Shown here one piece after another: positions 1 through 8,110 of a DNA stretch of 32,759 nucleotides. Location of the stretch: contig JAYYZE010000005.1 of the NCBI GenBank assembly GCA_036340235.1, forward strand, positions 1 to 32,759, read 5' to 3'. The position numbers and the translations under genes were made by a program. Under the pieces are notes generated by a model, which worked only from the letters and a program-made list of their open reading frames with translations, was not told the DNA's origin and did no database searches. Every line of letters begins with the position of its first letter. Within the stretch, counting starts at the first letter, position 1. This DNA is from GCA-2862585 sp036340235 (GTDB lineage: Bacteria; Bacteroidota; Bacteroidia; Flavobacteriales; UBA7312).

Positions 1-1
1 T

Positions 2-790
2 TATAACCCAACACCCAATTCAATTGACTTATCAGTGTACTCCATTGAACGCTATTCAAATGGCAGCTCAACCGTATCTGAGTCTTTAACTCTTTCAGGA
101 TCAATTGACCCTTATGGAGTTTGGGTTGTCACTAATGGCGACACAGATACATCTGGTCAATATGGCTATTGTTTTCCTGAGCTTTACAACTTAGGAAATC
201 AAGCAGCACCTCCTTACCCATCACCTATGCATTTTAATGGTAATGATGCCATTTCACTGAGTAAAAATGGCAATATTGTGGACTTGGTTGGTAAAATTGG
301 CGAAGACCCAGGAGACGGGTGGACCGATGATGTAACAGCAGGATTTACAGACGCCAATGGGGGTACATGGTGGACGAGAAATAAGACACTAGTCCGCAAA
401 AAAGAAGTGCTAAAAGGAGTAACTACGACTCCCGTATTGTTTGATCCAACTTCTGAATGGGACTCTTTATCCATAAACACATTTTCTGAACTTGGTACCC
501 ATACTTGCGATTGCAACTCGCAAAGCACCATTACTGAACGATCTAACAAATTAAGTTTCGTTGTTTTTCCTAACCCTATCGAAAATAACGGTTCATTCAA
601 TATTTCAACTAGTTCTGTTATTGAAAACATAACACTCACTAACCTACTTGGTCAGATAATGTTCGTTGATTTTACACTAAACAACAACACAGCAACAGTC
701 AGTACCAAAGAATTGGATAAAGGGTTGTACGTCATTACAGTTTTAGATGATCGTATGCTGTCAAATTCCTCAACAGTTTTTGTTAAGTAA
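2..790 (+). CDS. Lamin-tail-domain protein with T9SS type A sorting domain (5' partial)
   Basis: The reading frame is open to the left edge of the window, so the true start lies upstream; 262 residues are visible. The visible part begins inside a lamin tail domain (LTD): a YNPT-like start, an NGNDAISL strand matching the family's GGDALEL-type motif, then NKTLVRK and a terminal SEWDSL segment (visible residues about 1-150). A short linker with a C-x-C leads to a C-terminal type IX secretion sorting domain (last 80 residues: FPNP motif, LLGQ, ELDKGLYVI). This predicts export across the outer membrane and attachment to the surface or release. In bacteria, LTDs often accompany extracellular nucleases or other hydrolases; any catalytic domain would lie outside the window. 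It sits 41 nt upstream of the TonB-dependent receptor with no promoter box between, so co-transcription is likely. Confident on LTD and sorting domain; function unknown. Confidence 0.8.
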   Translation, partial: YNPTPNSIDLSVYSIERYSNGSSTVSESLTLSGSIDPYGVWVVTNGDTDTSGQYGYCFPELYNLGNQAAPPYPSPMHFNGNDAISLSKNGNIVDLVGKIGEDPGDGWTDDVTAGFTDANGGTWWTRNKTLVRKKEVLKGVTTTPVLFDPTSEWDSLSINTFSELGTHTCDCNSQSTITERSNKLSFVVFPNPIENNGSFNISTSSVIENITLTNLLGQIMFVDFTLNNNTATVSTKELDKGLYVITVLDDRMLSNSSTVFVK

Positions 791-831
791 ACCCTTAGAA
801 ACTTTACTTATTCAACGTCATCTGTTCTTAC

Positions 832-3639
832 ATGCGCTATATATTAATTTGTTTTACACTTTTCTGTTTACATTCGTATTCTCAAACGACTGTTAGCGGA
901 ACCGTTTTTGACAATACCACTAACGACCCATTATTTGGAGCCACCATTATTTTCCAAGGAAAGGGTATTGTAACCGATTTTGATGGTTATTTTTCATTCG
1001 AGACAGATGCTCAATCTATTGAACTAACCGTATCATATGTTGGCTATGAGAAATTCACTAAAAAACTCTCTCTTAATGGCAAACCCATACAGTTGGACAT
1101 TCGACTGAATACCATTGTATTGAATGAGGTGCAAGTGGTTGCAGATGTGGCAATTGACAGAAAAACACCAGTAGCCTTTTCAACCGTCCCACTAAAGAAA
1201 ATTGATGAAGAACTTGCTTCTCAAGACATCCCAATGGTACTTAATTCTACACCAGGTGTTTATGCCACTCAACAAGGTGGTGGTGATGGGGATGCACGCA
1301 TTACCATTCGTGGTTTTAATCAACGAAATGTGGCTGTTATGATTGACGGTATTCCAGTCAATGATATGGAAAATGGCTGGGTCTACTGGTCAAATTGGTT
1401 TGGTTTAGACGCTGTTACTAGCAACATTCAAGTGCAAAGAGGCCTGGGAGCATCAAAGATTGCCATACCGTCAGTTGGCGGCACTATGAATCTGCTAACA
1501 AAAGGGATTGATAGCCGAAAGGGTGGCAGTATCAAACAGGAAGTTGACTCTTATGGCAAACTAAGAACTACTTTAGGATACAATTCCGGAAAATTAAATA
1601 ATGGCTGGGGCTTTACAATGGCTGCTTCATACAAAAGAGGAAATGGTTTTGTGGATGAAACATTTAGTGAGGGTTGGTTCTACTATGCAAAAATCCAAAA
1701 AACACTTGGCAAACACACTCTTAGTTTATCGGTATTAGGTGCTCCTCAACAGCATGGCCAACGATCGTACAAAAGCGATATCGCTACCTATTCAAGAGAA
1801 TACGCTACTGATTTAGGAATTAATGACTCCCTATTTGGGGATATAAATGACAAAGGAATCGGCTACAACAAGCACTGGGGTTATTTAAATCGGTGGGATG
1901 TAAATTCTTATGGTGAATTATATCCTAACAGCACTTCAGAAAAGGTAAATACAAAGAAAAACTACTATCATAAACCGCAGTTTTCTTTGAGGGATTTTTG
2001 GGCAGTTAGTGATAATTTTTATGTGTCAAATATAACCTACGCTTCAATCGGTCGTGGAGGTGGTACTAACATAAGCAGTAACTATGATAATTTCGATGAA
2101 AACGGCCAATACAACTTTCAGCAAGTATACGATTTAAACAAAAATAATATCGATCCACTCTACAGTGAAAATCAATCAAAATCTGACAATTTTTTATTAA
2201 GCTCTATCAACAATCACTATTGGTATGGTGCCCTATCCACTTTGAACTATCAAATGAATGAAGAGTTTACCTTTTCGGGTGGTCTTGACTTAAGGTATTA
2301 TAAAGGCGAACACTACAGAGAAGTGTACGATTTACTTGGAGGCGATTATGTAATTGATGAAAACAACAAACGTCAACACACACAAATTAAGCTGGTAGGT
2401 GATAAAATTGGCTATCACAACGATGGTATAGTGAAGTGGTCAGGTATTTTTTCTCAAGTAGAATACAGCGATGGAAAACTCAGCGCCTTTTTAAATATTT
2501 CTGCATCTAATTCGGCCTACAAACGAATTGACCATTTCAAAAAGAAAGACTTAGTGCTCGATGACACTACCTATGTAGAGGTCCTAGGAACATCAGTTGT
2601 TACTGAGGTTGTTTATGATGAAAATGGATCAATTATTGGTGCCATCAAAAGTATGGCTGAGGATACTATTTTTCACAATGGTATAGCTTACACTATGAAC
2701 TCGGCAGAAGCCAAGCAAGCCGAAACCTCTTGGAAATGGATAAGAGGATTTACTATCAAGACTGGTGCAAATTATAACATCGACCTTAACAACAACATAT
2801 TTTTCAATATTGGTTATATCTCAAAAGCGCCTCGCTTTAATAATATTTACGACTACTCCAACAACTTGTACCGTGATATAGAAAACGAAATAGTCAAGGC
2901 TGTTGAAGGGGGATATTCGTTCCGTTCACAATCCTTCTCCGCTAATGCAAATGCGTATTTTACCCAGTGGGAAAATAAACCTTCAAATGGTGGAGTGTCT
3001 ATTTTAGTTGACGATGAGCCCGTCAGAGCTAACATAAATGGCATGGATGCCTTACATAAGGGTATTGAAATGGACCTTGCTTACCGATTGAATAGCAAAT
3101 TTACCATAGAAGGACTTATGTCTTTAGGAGATTGGACTTGGCAATCCAAAGATAGTGTGCGATTTTATGACGACAACAACAACCCTATTCTTGACGATGT
3201 GACTGGTGATGAAATCATTGAATCTTTTGATGCTGTTGGCGTTCATGTAGGTGATGCAGCTCAAACCCAATTTGGATTAAGTTTACGATACGAACCCTTA
3301 GAAAATATCTATCTTAAAATTAGAGGGACTCACTTTGACGACTACTACTCTGACTTTGACCCATTGTCATTAGATGGTGAAAATGCTGGTCGTGAGTCAT
3401 GGAAAATACCCGCCTATCAGCTTGTTGATTTTCATGCCGGATACACACTTAAATTAGATAAAAAAACAAAAATCGATTTTCGCTTGAGTGTCCTAAACGC
3501 ACTCAATGAAGTGTATATTTCAGATGCCCAAAACAATGATCCATATAATGCTAATTATACCGATTTTGACGCTAAGTCAGCAGGTGTATTTTTTGGTATG
3601 GGACGACGCATCAACCTATCAGCCAAACTAACCTTTTAA
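832..3639 (+). CDS. TonB-dependent receptor with carboxypeptidase-regulatory-like domain
   Basis: A 935-residue outer-membrane transporter. A signal peptide (residues 1-18, ending SYSQ) is followed by a carboxypeptidase-regulatory-like beta-sandwich (about 20-104, typical of Bacteroidota receptors), a plug domain (about 115-225, with ITIRGFNQRNVAVMIDGIPVND and a conserved GGTMN segment) and a beta-barrel ending in a C-terminal phenylalanine (SAKLTF). It should import a large or scarce substrate into the periplasm using TonB energy. No SusD-like partner lies next to it, so it is not a classical SusCD pair. It is flanked by two predicted surface proteins, the LTD protein 41 nt before and the phospholipase-D-fold protein 11 nt after, which suggests that they process what this receptor imports. 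The substrate cannot be read from the sequence: nucleic acid fragments, phosphorus compounds, metal complexes or peptides are all possible. Confidence 0.9.
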   Translation: MRYILICFTLFCLHSYSQTTVSGTVFDNTTNDPLFGATIIFQGKGIVTDFDGYFSFETDAQSIELTVSYVGYEKFTKKLSLNGKPIQLDIRLNTIVLNEVQVVADVAIDRKTPVAFSTVPLKKIDEELASQDIPMVLNSTPGVYATQQGGGDGDARITIRGFNQRNVAVMIDGIPVNDMENGWVYWSNWFGLDAVTSNIQVQRGLGASKIAIPSVGGTMNLLTKGIDSRKGGSIKQEVDSYGKLRTTLGYNSGKLNNGWGFTMAASYKRGNGFVDETFSEGWFYYAKIQKTLGKHTLSLSVLGAPQQHGQRSYKSDIATYSREYATDLGINDSLFGDINDKGIGYNKHWGYLNRWDVNSYGELYPNSTSEKVNTKKNYYHKPQFSLRDFWAVSDNFYVSNITYASIGRGGGTNISSNYDNFDENGQYNFQQVYDLNKNNIDPLYSENQSKSDNFLLSSINNHYWYGALSTLNYQMNEEFTFSGGLDLRYYKGEHYREVYDLLGGDYVIDENNKRQHTQIKLVGDKIGYHNDGIVKWSGIFSQVEYSDGKLSAFLNISASNSAYKRIDHFKKKDLVLDDTTYVEVLGTSVVTEVVYDENGSIIGAIKSMAEDTIFHNGIAYTMNSAEAKQAETSWKWIRGFTIKTGANYNIDLNNNIFFNIGYISKAPRFNNIYDYSNNLYRDIENEIVKAVEGGYSFRSQSFSANANAYFTQWENKPSNGGVSILVDDEPVRANINGMDALHKGIEMDLAYRLNSKFTIEGLMSLGDWTWQSKDSVRFYDDNNNPILDDVTGDEIIESFDAVGVHVGDAAQTQFGLSLRYEPLENIYLKIRGTHFDDYYSDFDPLSLDGENAGRESWKIPAYQLVDFHAGYTLKLDKKTKIDFRLSVLNALNEVYISDAQNNDPYNANYTDFDAKSAGVFFGMGRRINLSAKLTF

Positions 3640-3650
3640 CATATTATTTT

Positions 3651-5927
3651 ATGAAACCAATTTTATTAATGATGGTATGCTTTGCTTGCGCAATACAGAC
3701 AAACGCTCAAGACATAGCTGCTGCTAGACAACAAGCATTGAATTCTGAAGTTACCGTTAGCGGTATAGTTACCAATGGTGACGAGCTAGGAAGCCCAATT
3801 AGATACATTGAAGACGAAACTGCCGGAATAGCCATTTACGATCCTGAAATCATGGGGAATGTTGAACGAGGTGATAGCATTTCGGTTACTGGCACGCTGG
3901 TAGATTATAACGGTCTTTTAGAGATTCAACCTGTGAGTAACTTAACTGTTCATGGAAGTGGATTTAATGTAAACGCTACAACCATTACCCCATTAGAAAT
4001 TGGCGAGAGTACTGAGTCCGAGTTTGTTAGAATTTATAACGTACTGTTTGAAAATCCAGGTGAAGAGTTTAGCGTAGGGACCCACTCCTTTTCGTCCAAT
4101 GGACAAAGTGGTATTATTTATGTCAAGGCAGATTCCGACTTGGAAGGTGAAACCATTCCATCTTGCCCTAGCACTATTAAAGCCATTGTCTCTCAATACT
4201 CCTTTACAGGCTTTGATGGTTATCAGTTACTAATTCGAGATATGAATGATTTTAACTTCTCAGATGGTATTTGTTTCTCTACCCCCATTATACAGACTAA
4301 CCCAAGTACCGATGGCTTTGACATTTCATGGACTACCAGTCTTGAGGGCCTTACAAATCTAAGCTACGGACTAACCCAAGACCTTGAATTGGGTACCATT
4401 GAAGACTTAGACGGCATGAGTTCCACTGAGCATCTAATTAATTTAACCAATCTTGAACCAGGTACTATTTACTTTGTTCAGGGATCTTCAATAAATGGCA
4501 CAGACACTACTTTTTCATCAATAGTGCCCTTTGCAACTGTGTCAACTTCCTCAGGAGAAATTAGGGTGTGTTTTAATGCATCAGTAGATACCTCAGTGGC
4601 AACTATTGAGAACGCACAACAATCTGGTGGCTACACTAACGACACAATAAAAGCGTACATTGACAAAGCTCAACACACTTTAGACATTGCCATTTACAAT
4701 CATTCAGATAATATGATTGCCAATGCCATTAACGACGCTTACGATAGAGGAGTAAGGGTAAGATACATAACGTGTGAATCTACAGCTACAACAGCCCTAG
4801 ACAATTTAAATGAAAACATTCCTTTCTTAGAAAGGCCCGAAGAAAACGGCATTATGCACAACAAATTTGTTATTATAGATGCCAATGTGGCTGATAGTTG
4901 TTGGGTGATTACTGGCTCTACCAACTGGACAGCTAATCAACTGTTTAATGACCCTAACAATATGGTCATGATCCAAGACCAGTCGGTGGCAAGAGCTTAC
5001 GAGATGGAATTTGAAGAAATGTGGGGAACAAATGAGGCCAATGCAGATTTTTTAAATGCTAAATTTGGTAATGACAAAAGTAATAATACGCCTCATCATT
5101 TTATGGTAGGTGGTAAATCGGTGGAAGTGTATTTCTCGCCTTCTGATTTGACAACTTACAGAATTGCTAACGCAATAAGTACTGCCAACTACAAAATTGA
5201 TTTTGGTCTATTGGTTTTCACAAAGAATGAATTAGCATGGGCTATTGAAGATCAATATAATCTTGGGGTGGAGGTAAACGGTATTATTGAAAATGTCAAC
5301 ACTCAAGGGTCCGAATTTGAGTACCTCAGCAATTTAGGAGTTAATGTAATATCTCACCAAGGTGTTGACAATCAATTCCATCACAAATATTGCATCATCG
5401 ATCATGAAAATACCGAATCTGATCCATTAGTTATAACAGGTTCACACAATTGGTCTACAGCTGCAGAAACTAATAATGATGAAAACACTATTATCATTCA
5501 CGATGCTAATATTGCCAATCAATTTTACCAAGAGTTTTACATGAGAATGAGCGAATTAGCTACTGCCGAGGTATCGTATAACTGTATTAACGAGGCCTGC
5601 GTAGACCCCATGGATGGTAGTGGCACATACAATTCTTTAGTGGCGTGTGAGTACGACTGCAACACCACACAGGTAGAGTCTGAGCAAATGACTACTTACT
5701 CGGTGTATCCTAACCCCAACAAGGGGGCTTTCATCTTGGAAACAGTAGCTTATAAGGCTAAAAGCACCTACTATGAAGTAAGAGACATACAAGGGAAAGT
5801 TATAAATACGGGTAACTTAGAATTGAAAAAGGGAAAAAATAGACTGGCTTTGGATATAAAACTAACTAATGGACTGTACCTTCTAAATGTAGATGGTAAA
5901 CCATTAAAGTTTACCGTCCTAAACTAA
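3651..5927 (+). CDS. Secreted OB-fold / phospholipase D-fold protein with T9SS sorting domain
   Basis: 758 residues. Signal peptide 1-20 (ending TNAQ). Residues about 30-200 form an OB-fold-like module with VSGIV, a YIEDETAGIAIYD stretch and GDSISVTGTL, as in DUF5689/YhcR-type domains of extracellular nucleases. A fibronectin-III-like domain follows (about 210-298). Two phospholipase D half-domains carry intact HxKx4D motifs: H403/K405/D410 followed by GSTNW, and H577/K579/D584 followed by GSHNW. This is the full catalytic pair for phosphodiester cleavage. Four cysteines at 645-670 form a small module before a type A T9SS sorting domain (about 683-758, YPNPNKG...GLYLLNV). PLD-fold enzymes of this kind include Nuc-like endonucleases and phospholipases, so the substrate could be DNA, RNA or phospholipid. 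Its stop codon overlaps that of the convergent hydrolase by 4 nt. The architecture is clear; the substrate is inferred. Confidence 0.82.
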   Translation: MKPILLMMVCFACAIQTNAQDIAAARQQALNSEVTVSGIVTNGDELGSPIRYIEDETAGIAIYDPEIMGNVERGDSISVTGTLVDYNGLLEIQPVSNLTVHGSGFNVNATTITPLEIGESTESEFVRIYNVLFENPGEEFSVGTHSFSSNGQSGIIYVKADSDLEGETIPSCPSTIKAIVSQYSFTGFDGYQLLIRDMNDFNFSDGICFSTPIIQTNPSTDGFDISWTTSLEGLTNLSYGLTQDLELGTIEDLDGMSSTEHLINLTNLEPGTIYFVQGSSINGTDTTFSSIVPFATVSTSSGEIRVCFNASVDTSVATIENAQQSGGYTNDTIKAYIDKAQHTLDIAIYNHSDNMIANAINDAYDRGVRVRYITCESTATTALDNLNENIPFLERPEENGIMHNKFVIIDANVADSCWVITGSTNWTANQLFNDPNNMVMIQDQSVARAYEMEFEEMWGTNEANADFLNAKFGNDKSNNTPHHFMVGGKSVEVYFSPSDLTTYRIANAISTANYKIDFGLLVFTKNELAWAIEDQYNLGVEVNGIIENVNTQGSEFEYLSNLGVNVISHQGVDNQFHHKYCIIDHENTESDPLVITGSHNWSTAAETNNDENTIIIHDANIANQFYQEFYMRMSELATAEVSYNCINEACVDPMDGSGTYNSLVACEYDCNTTQVESEQMTTYSVYPNPNKGAFILETVAYKAKSTYYEVRDIQGKVINTGNLELKKGKNRLALDIKLTNGLYLLNVDGKPLKFTVLN

Positions 5928-6685
5928 ATACAAAATCGGCAGACAATCTCAAAAAACTGCTTGGGTTTTTCGGCGTGCAACCAATGCCCACAATCTGAAA
6001 TAGTTTCTATTTTTGCGTTTGGAAAATGTTCAAAAATGAGTTCCTCATCATCGTCGGTAATGTAATCTGAGTTTTGGCCTTTGAGGAAAAGTGTTGGCTT
6101 GTCAAACGTGGCCTCTTGATCGAGCGATTCTCCAACATTTGATATGTTTTCTGAAATAGATGATAAATTAAATCGCAATGCTAGTTTCTTCTTGTCTTTC
6201 CAGTAAATACTTTTTAGCAGAAACTGTCGCACGTCGGCTTGATGTACGTATTTTGCTAATTCTTCATCCGCTTGTCGACGTGTGACGATAGACGTAAAAT
6301 CTAGCGACTCTAAGCCTTGTATAATTGTATCATGATGAACAGGGTAGTGCCTAGGGCTAATGTCAACCACTACCAATTTATCAATTTTGCTCGAATGCTG
6401 AACGGCAAACTTCATGGCTACTTTGCCTCCTAATGAATGCCCTAAAATAATGGCATTTGAAAGTTGGTGTTGGTCAATATATGTGAGTAAATCCTCAGCC
6501 ATGTGGAAATGACTAAAATTGGTACTGTGTGGCGACCTGCCGTGATTTCGTAAATCAAGTAAATGCACTTCAAAATAATCAGCAAACTGCTTTGCTAAAG
6601 ATTGCCAATTATCAGACATGCCAAACAAGCCATGTAATATAATCAGGGGTTGGCCGTTGCCCATTTGTCTGCAAAACAACTTCAT
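5924..6685 (-). CDS. Alpha/beta-fold hydrolase (YbfF-like esterase)
   Basis: 253 residues from the ATG at 6683-6685. The oxyanion-hole region LHGLFG is at about residues 18-23, the nucleophile elbow GHSLGG places the catalytic serine at residue 84, and the catalytic histidine lies in DCGHWLH near residue 234. The segment LLDLRNHGRS is typical of the YbfF/acyl-CoA-thioesterase-like esterases. The open frame extends 20 codons further upstream but would then overlap pdxJ; this start leaves a single base after the pdxJ stop, which fits translational coupling. The linkage to pdxJ is, as I recall, common in flavobacteria, with no known functional reason. The natural substrate is unknown; a short-chain ester or thioester is likely. 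It is cytoplasmic, with no signal peptide. Confidence 0.87.
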   Translation of the reverse strand: MKLFCRQMGNGQPLIILHGLFGMSDNWQSLAKQFADYFEVHLLDLRNHGRSPHSTNFSHFHMAEDLLTYIDQHQLSNAIILGHSLGGKVAMKFAVQHSSKIDKLVVVDISPRHYPVHHDTIIQGLESLDFTSIVTRRQADEELAKYVHQADVRQFLLKSIYWKDKKKLALRFNLSSISENISNVGESLDQEATFDKPTLFLKGQNSDYITDDDEELIFEHFPNAKIETISDCGHWLHAEKPKQFFEIVCRFCI

Positions 6686-6686
6686 C

Positions 6687-7400
6687 TTATGATAAGCAAT
6701 GCTTGTATTTTTTGATGGTGCTTTCAAGTCCCAAATAAAGGGCATCAGAAATTAATGCGTGTCCAATAGAAACTTCATCTAAACAAGAAATAGAAGAGGC
6801 GAAATACGACAGGTTATCTAAGTTTAAATCATGACCAGCATTAACACCTAATTGCAGTTCTTGTGCATGACTAGCTGCACGAACATAAGGCTCCACAGCC
6901 AACATTTTGTTTGAAGTGAAATTGCTAGCGTATTGTTCTGTATATAATTCTACTCTGTCGCTTCCGATGTGCTTGGCTCCTTCAATGAATACTAAGTCAG
7001 TATCGACAAAAATAGAGGTTCGAACCCCTATCATTTTAAACTCATTGATAACGCTACTAAGAAAGGAACGATGTTGAATGGTATTCCACCCAGCATTAGA
7101 TGTCAACACATCAGGGGGGTCAGGAACTAAGGTTACTTGATGTGGTTTAACTTCCTTTATAAGCTCAATGAAAGAAGGAGAAGGATACCCCTCTATGTTA
7201 AATTCTGTAGTTATTATTGGTGAAATTTGACGAACATCCTCATAAGTAATGTGTCGCGCGTCGGGGCGTGGGTGAACAGTAATACCGTCGGCCCCAAACT
7301 GTTCGCATTTTTGGGCCGCTAACAACACATTTGGCAAATCGCCTCCACGAGCATTACGAATTGTCGCAATTTTGTTAATATTTACGCTTAATTTTGTCAC
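6687..7400 (-). CDS. pdxJ: Pyridoxine 5'-phosphate synthase
   Basis: PdxJ condenses 1-deoxy-xylulose 5-phosphate with 3-amino-2-oxopropyl phosphate to give pyridoxine 5'-phosphate, the last ring-forming step of DXP-dependent vitamin B6 synthesis. The N-terminus SVNINKIATIRNARGG, the HPRPDARHI segment, ELYTEQYA and GVNAGHDLN are all family hallmarks. A TTG lies 21 nt further upstream, but GTG at 7398-7400 matches the normal PdxJ N-terminus (TKLSVNINK) and gives 237 residues, the usual length. The TTG at 7419-7421 overlaps the predicted -7 box TAACTTTG (7419-7426), so it would lie upstream of the transcript start. It is followed after one base by the hydrolase gene and is divergent from the CBS gene. 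Confidence 0.95.
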   Translation of the reverse strand: MTKLSVNINKIATIRNARGGDLPNVLLAAQKCEQFGADGITVHPRPDARHITYEDVRQISPIITTEFNIEGYPSPSFIELIKEVKPHQVTLVPDPPDVLTSNAGWNTIQHRSFLSSVINEFKMIGVRTSIFVDTDLVFIEGAKHIGSDRVELYTEQYASNFTSNKMLAVEPYVRAASHAQELQLGVNAGHDLNLDNLSYFASSISCLDEVSIGHALISDALYLGLESTIKKYKHCLS

Positions 7401-7418
7401 TCTAAAAATAATGTCCGA

Positions 7419-7426
7419 CAAAGTTA
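7419..7426 (-). promoter_or_regulatory. Predicted -7 box for pdxJ (TAACTTTG)
   Basis: This matches the Bacteroidota -7 consensus TAnnTTTG exactly on the minus strand, 18 nt before the GTG start of pdxJ. No clear -33 TTG element is seen at the usual spacing. It lies back to back with the box for the CBS gene, making a compact divergent promoter. Confidence 0.55.
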
Positions 7427-7433
7427 AAAATAC

Positions 7434-7441
7434 TATGTTTG
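7434..7441 (+). promoter_or_regulatory. Predicted -7 box for the CBS / nadK transcript (TATGTTTG)
   Basis: This is an exact TAnnTTTG match on the plus strand with only 9 nt between it and the ATG at 7451, so the mRNA would have almost no leader. It supports ATG 7451 over the TTG at 7439, which falls inside the box. Confidence 0.55.
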
Positions 7442-7450
7442 TTTTGCCCT

Positions 7451-8110
7451 ATGAATACTAAAAAACTAATATCTCAAGAAATTCAGCCTCTGACATTAGA
7501 AAGCACCGGCTCACAGGCGCTTTCTATGATGATTGAATTTCATCTGTCACACATGGTAGTGGTAGAAAAAGGCCGCCTACTTGGCGTGATTGCAGAAGAA
7601 GATATTTGGAATATGTATGACGAAAACAATAAGATTAAAACGATAAGTGATAAAATTGCCCCTTTACACATGCCTATTGGTAAAGATGTGTTTGAAATCA
7701 TCAAATACATGAATGAAAAAAATCTGAGCTTGTTGCCTATCCTAGTGGATAATAAGTACAAAGGAGTTATTACCCACAAATCAGTCATTGAGGCCTTGGC
7801 TAGTATCGAAGCCATCAAAGAAAGCGGTGGAGTGATTATTCTTGAGATGAATAAAAAGGATTATTCTATGAGTGAGATATCTCAAATTGTTGAGAGTAAT
7901 AATGCCAAAATCTTAAGCTCTTATGTTATTGATGTAGACGAAAAGAACATTATGAAGCTCACTATAAAGCTCAATGTCATGGATATAGCCCCTATTATTC
8001 AGACCTTTGAACGGTATAAATACACTATTTCGGCCAGCTTTAATCACTCAGAAAATAGTGACGATTTATCCGATAGATTCGATATGTTTATGAGGTATCT
8101 TAATCCCTAA
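7451..8110 (+). CDS. CBS-pair domain protein with C-terminal ACT-like region
   Basis: 219 residues, cytoplasmic. Two CBS motifs form a pair: about residues 1-58 (SHMVVVEKGRLLGVIAEEDI) and 65-125 (LSLLPILVDNKYKGVITHKSVIE). The remaining about 90 residues (VIILEMNKKDYSMSEISQIVESNN) resemble an ACT-like fold. CBS pairs bind adenine nucleotides and usually sense energy state or ligand, so this is probably a regulator. The start was set at ATG 7451; a longer TTG start would lie within the predicted promoter box. The last base of its stop codon is the A of the next gene's ATG (TAATG), so it is translationally coupled to the barrel protein, then to nadK. What it regulates is not shown by the sequence. 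Confidence 0.85.
   Translation: MNTKKLISQEIQPLTLESTGSQALSMMIEFHLSHMVVVEKGRLLGVIAEEDIWNMYDENNKIKTISDKIAPLHMPIGKDVFEIIKYMNEKNLSLLPILVDNKYKGVITHKSVIEALASIEAIKESGGVIILEMNKKDYSMSEISQIVESNNAKILSSYVIDVDEKNIMKLTIKLNVMDIAPIIQTFERYKYTISASFNHSENSDDLSDRFDMFMRYLNP

Noticed and set aside
214..639. 141-codon open frame on the minus strand inside the LTD gene
   Set aside because: It is a shadow of a confidently coding plus-strand frame, with no recognisable domain and no promoter box or independent start context.
6686..6745. 20-codon N-terminal extension of the alpha/beta hydrolase overlapping pdxJ
   Set aside because: The internal ATG at 6685 matches the family N-terminus and follows the pdxJ stop by one base.
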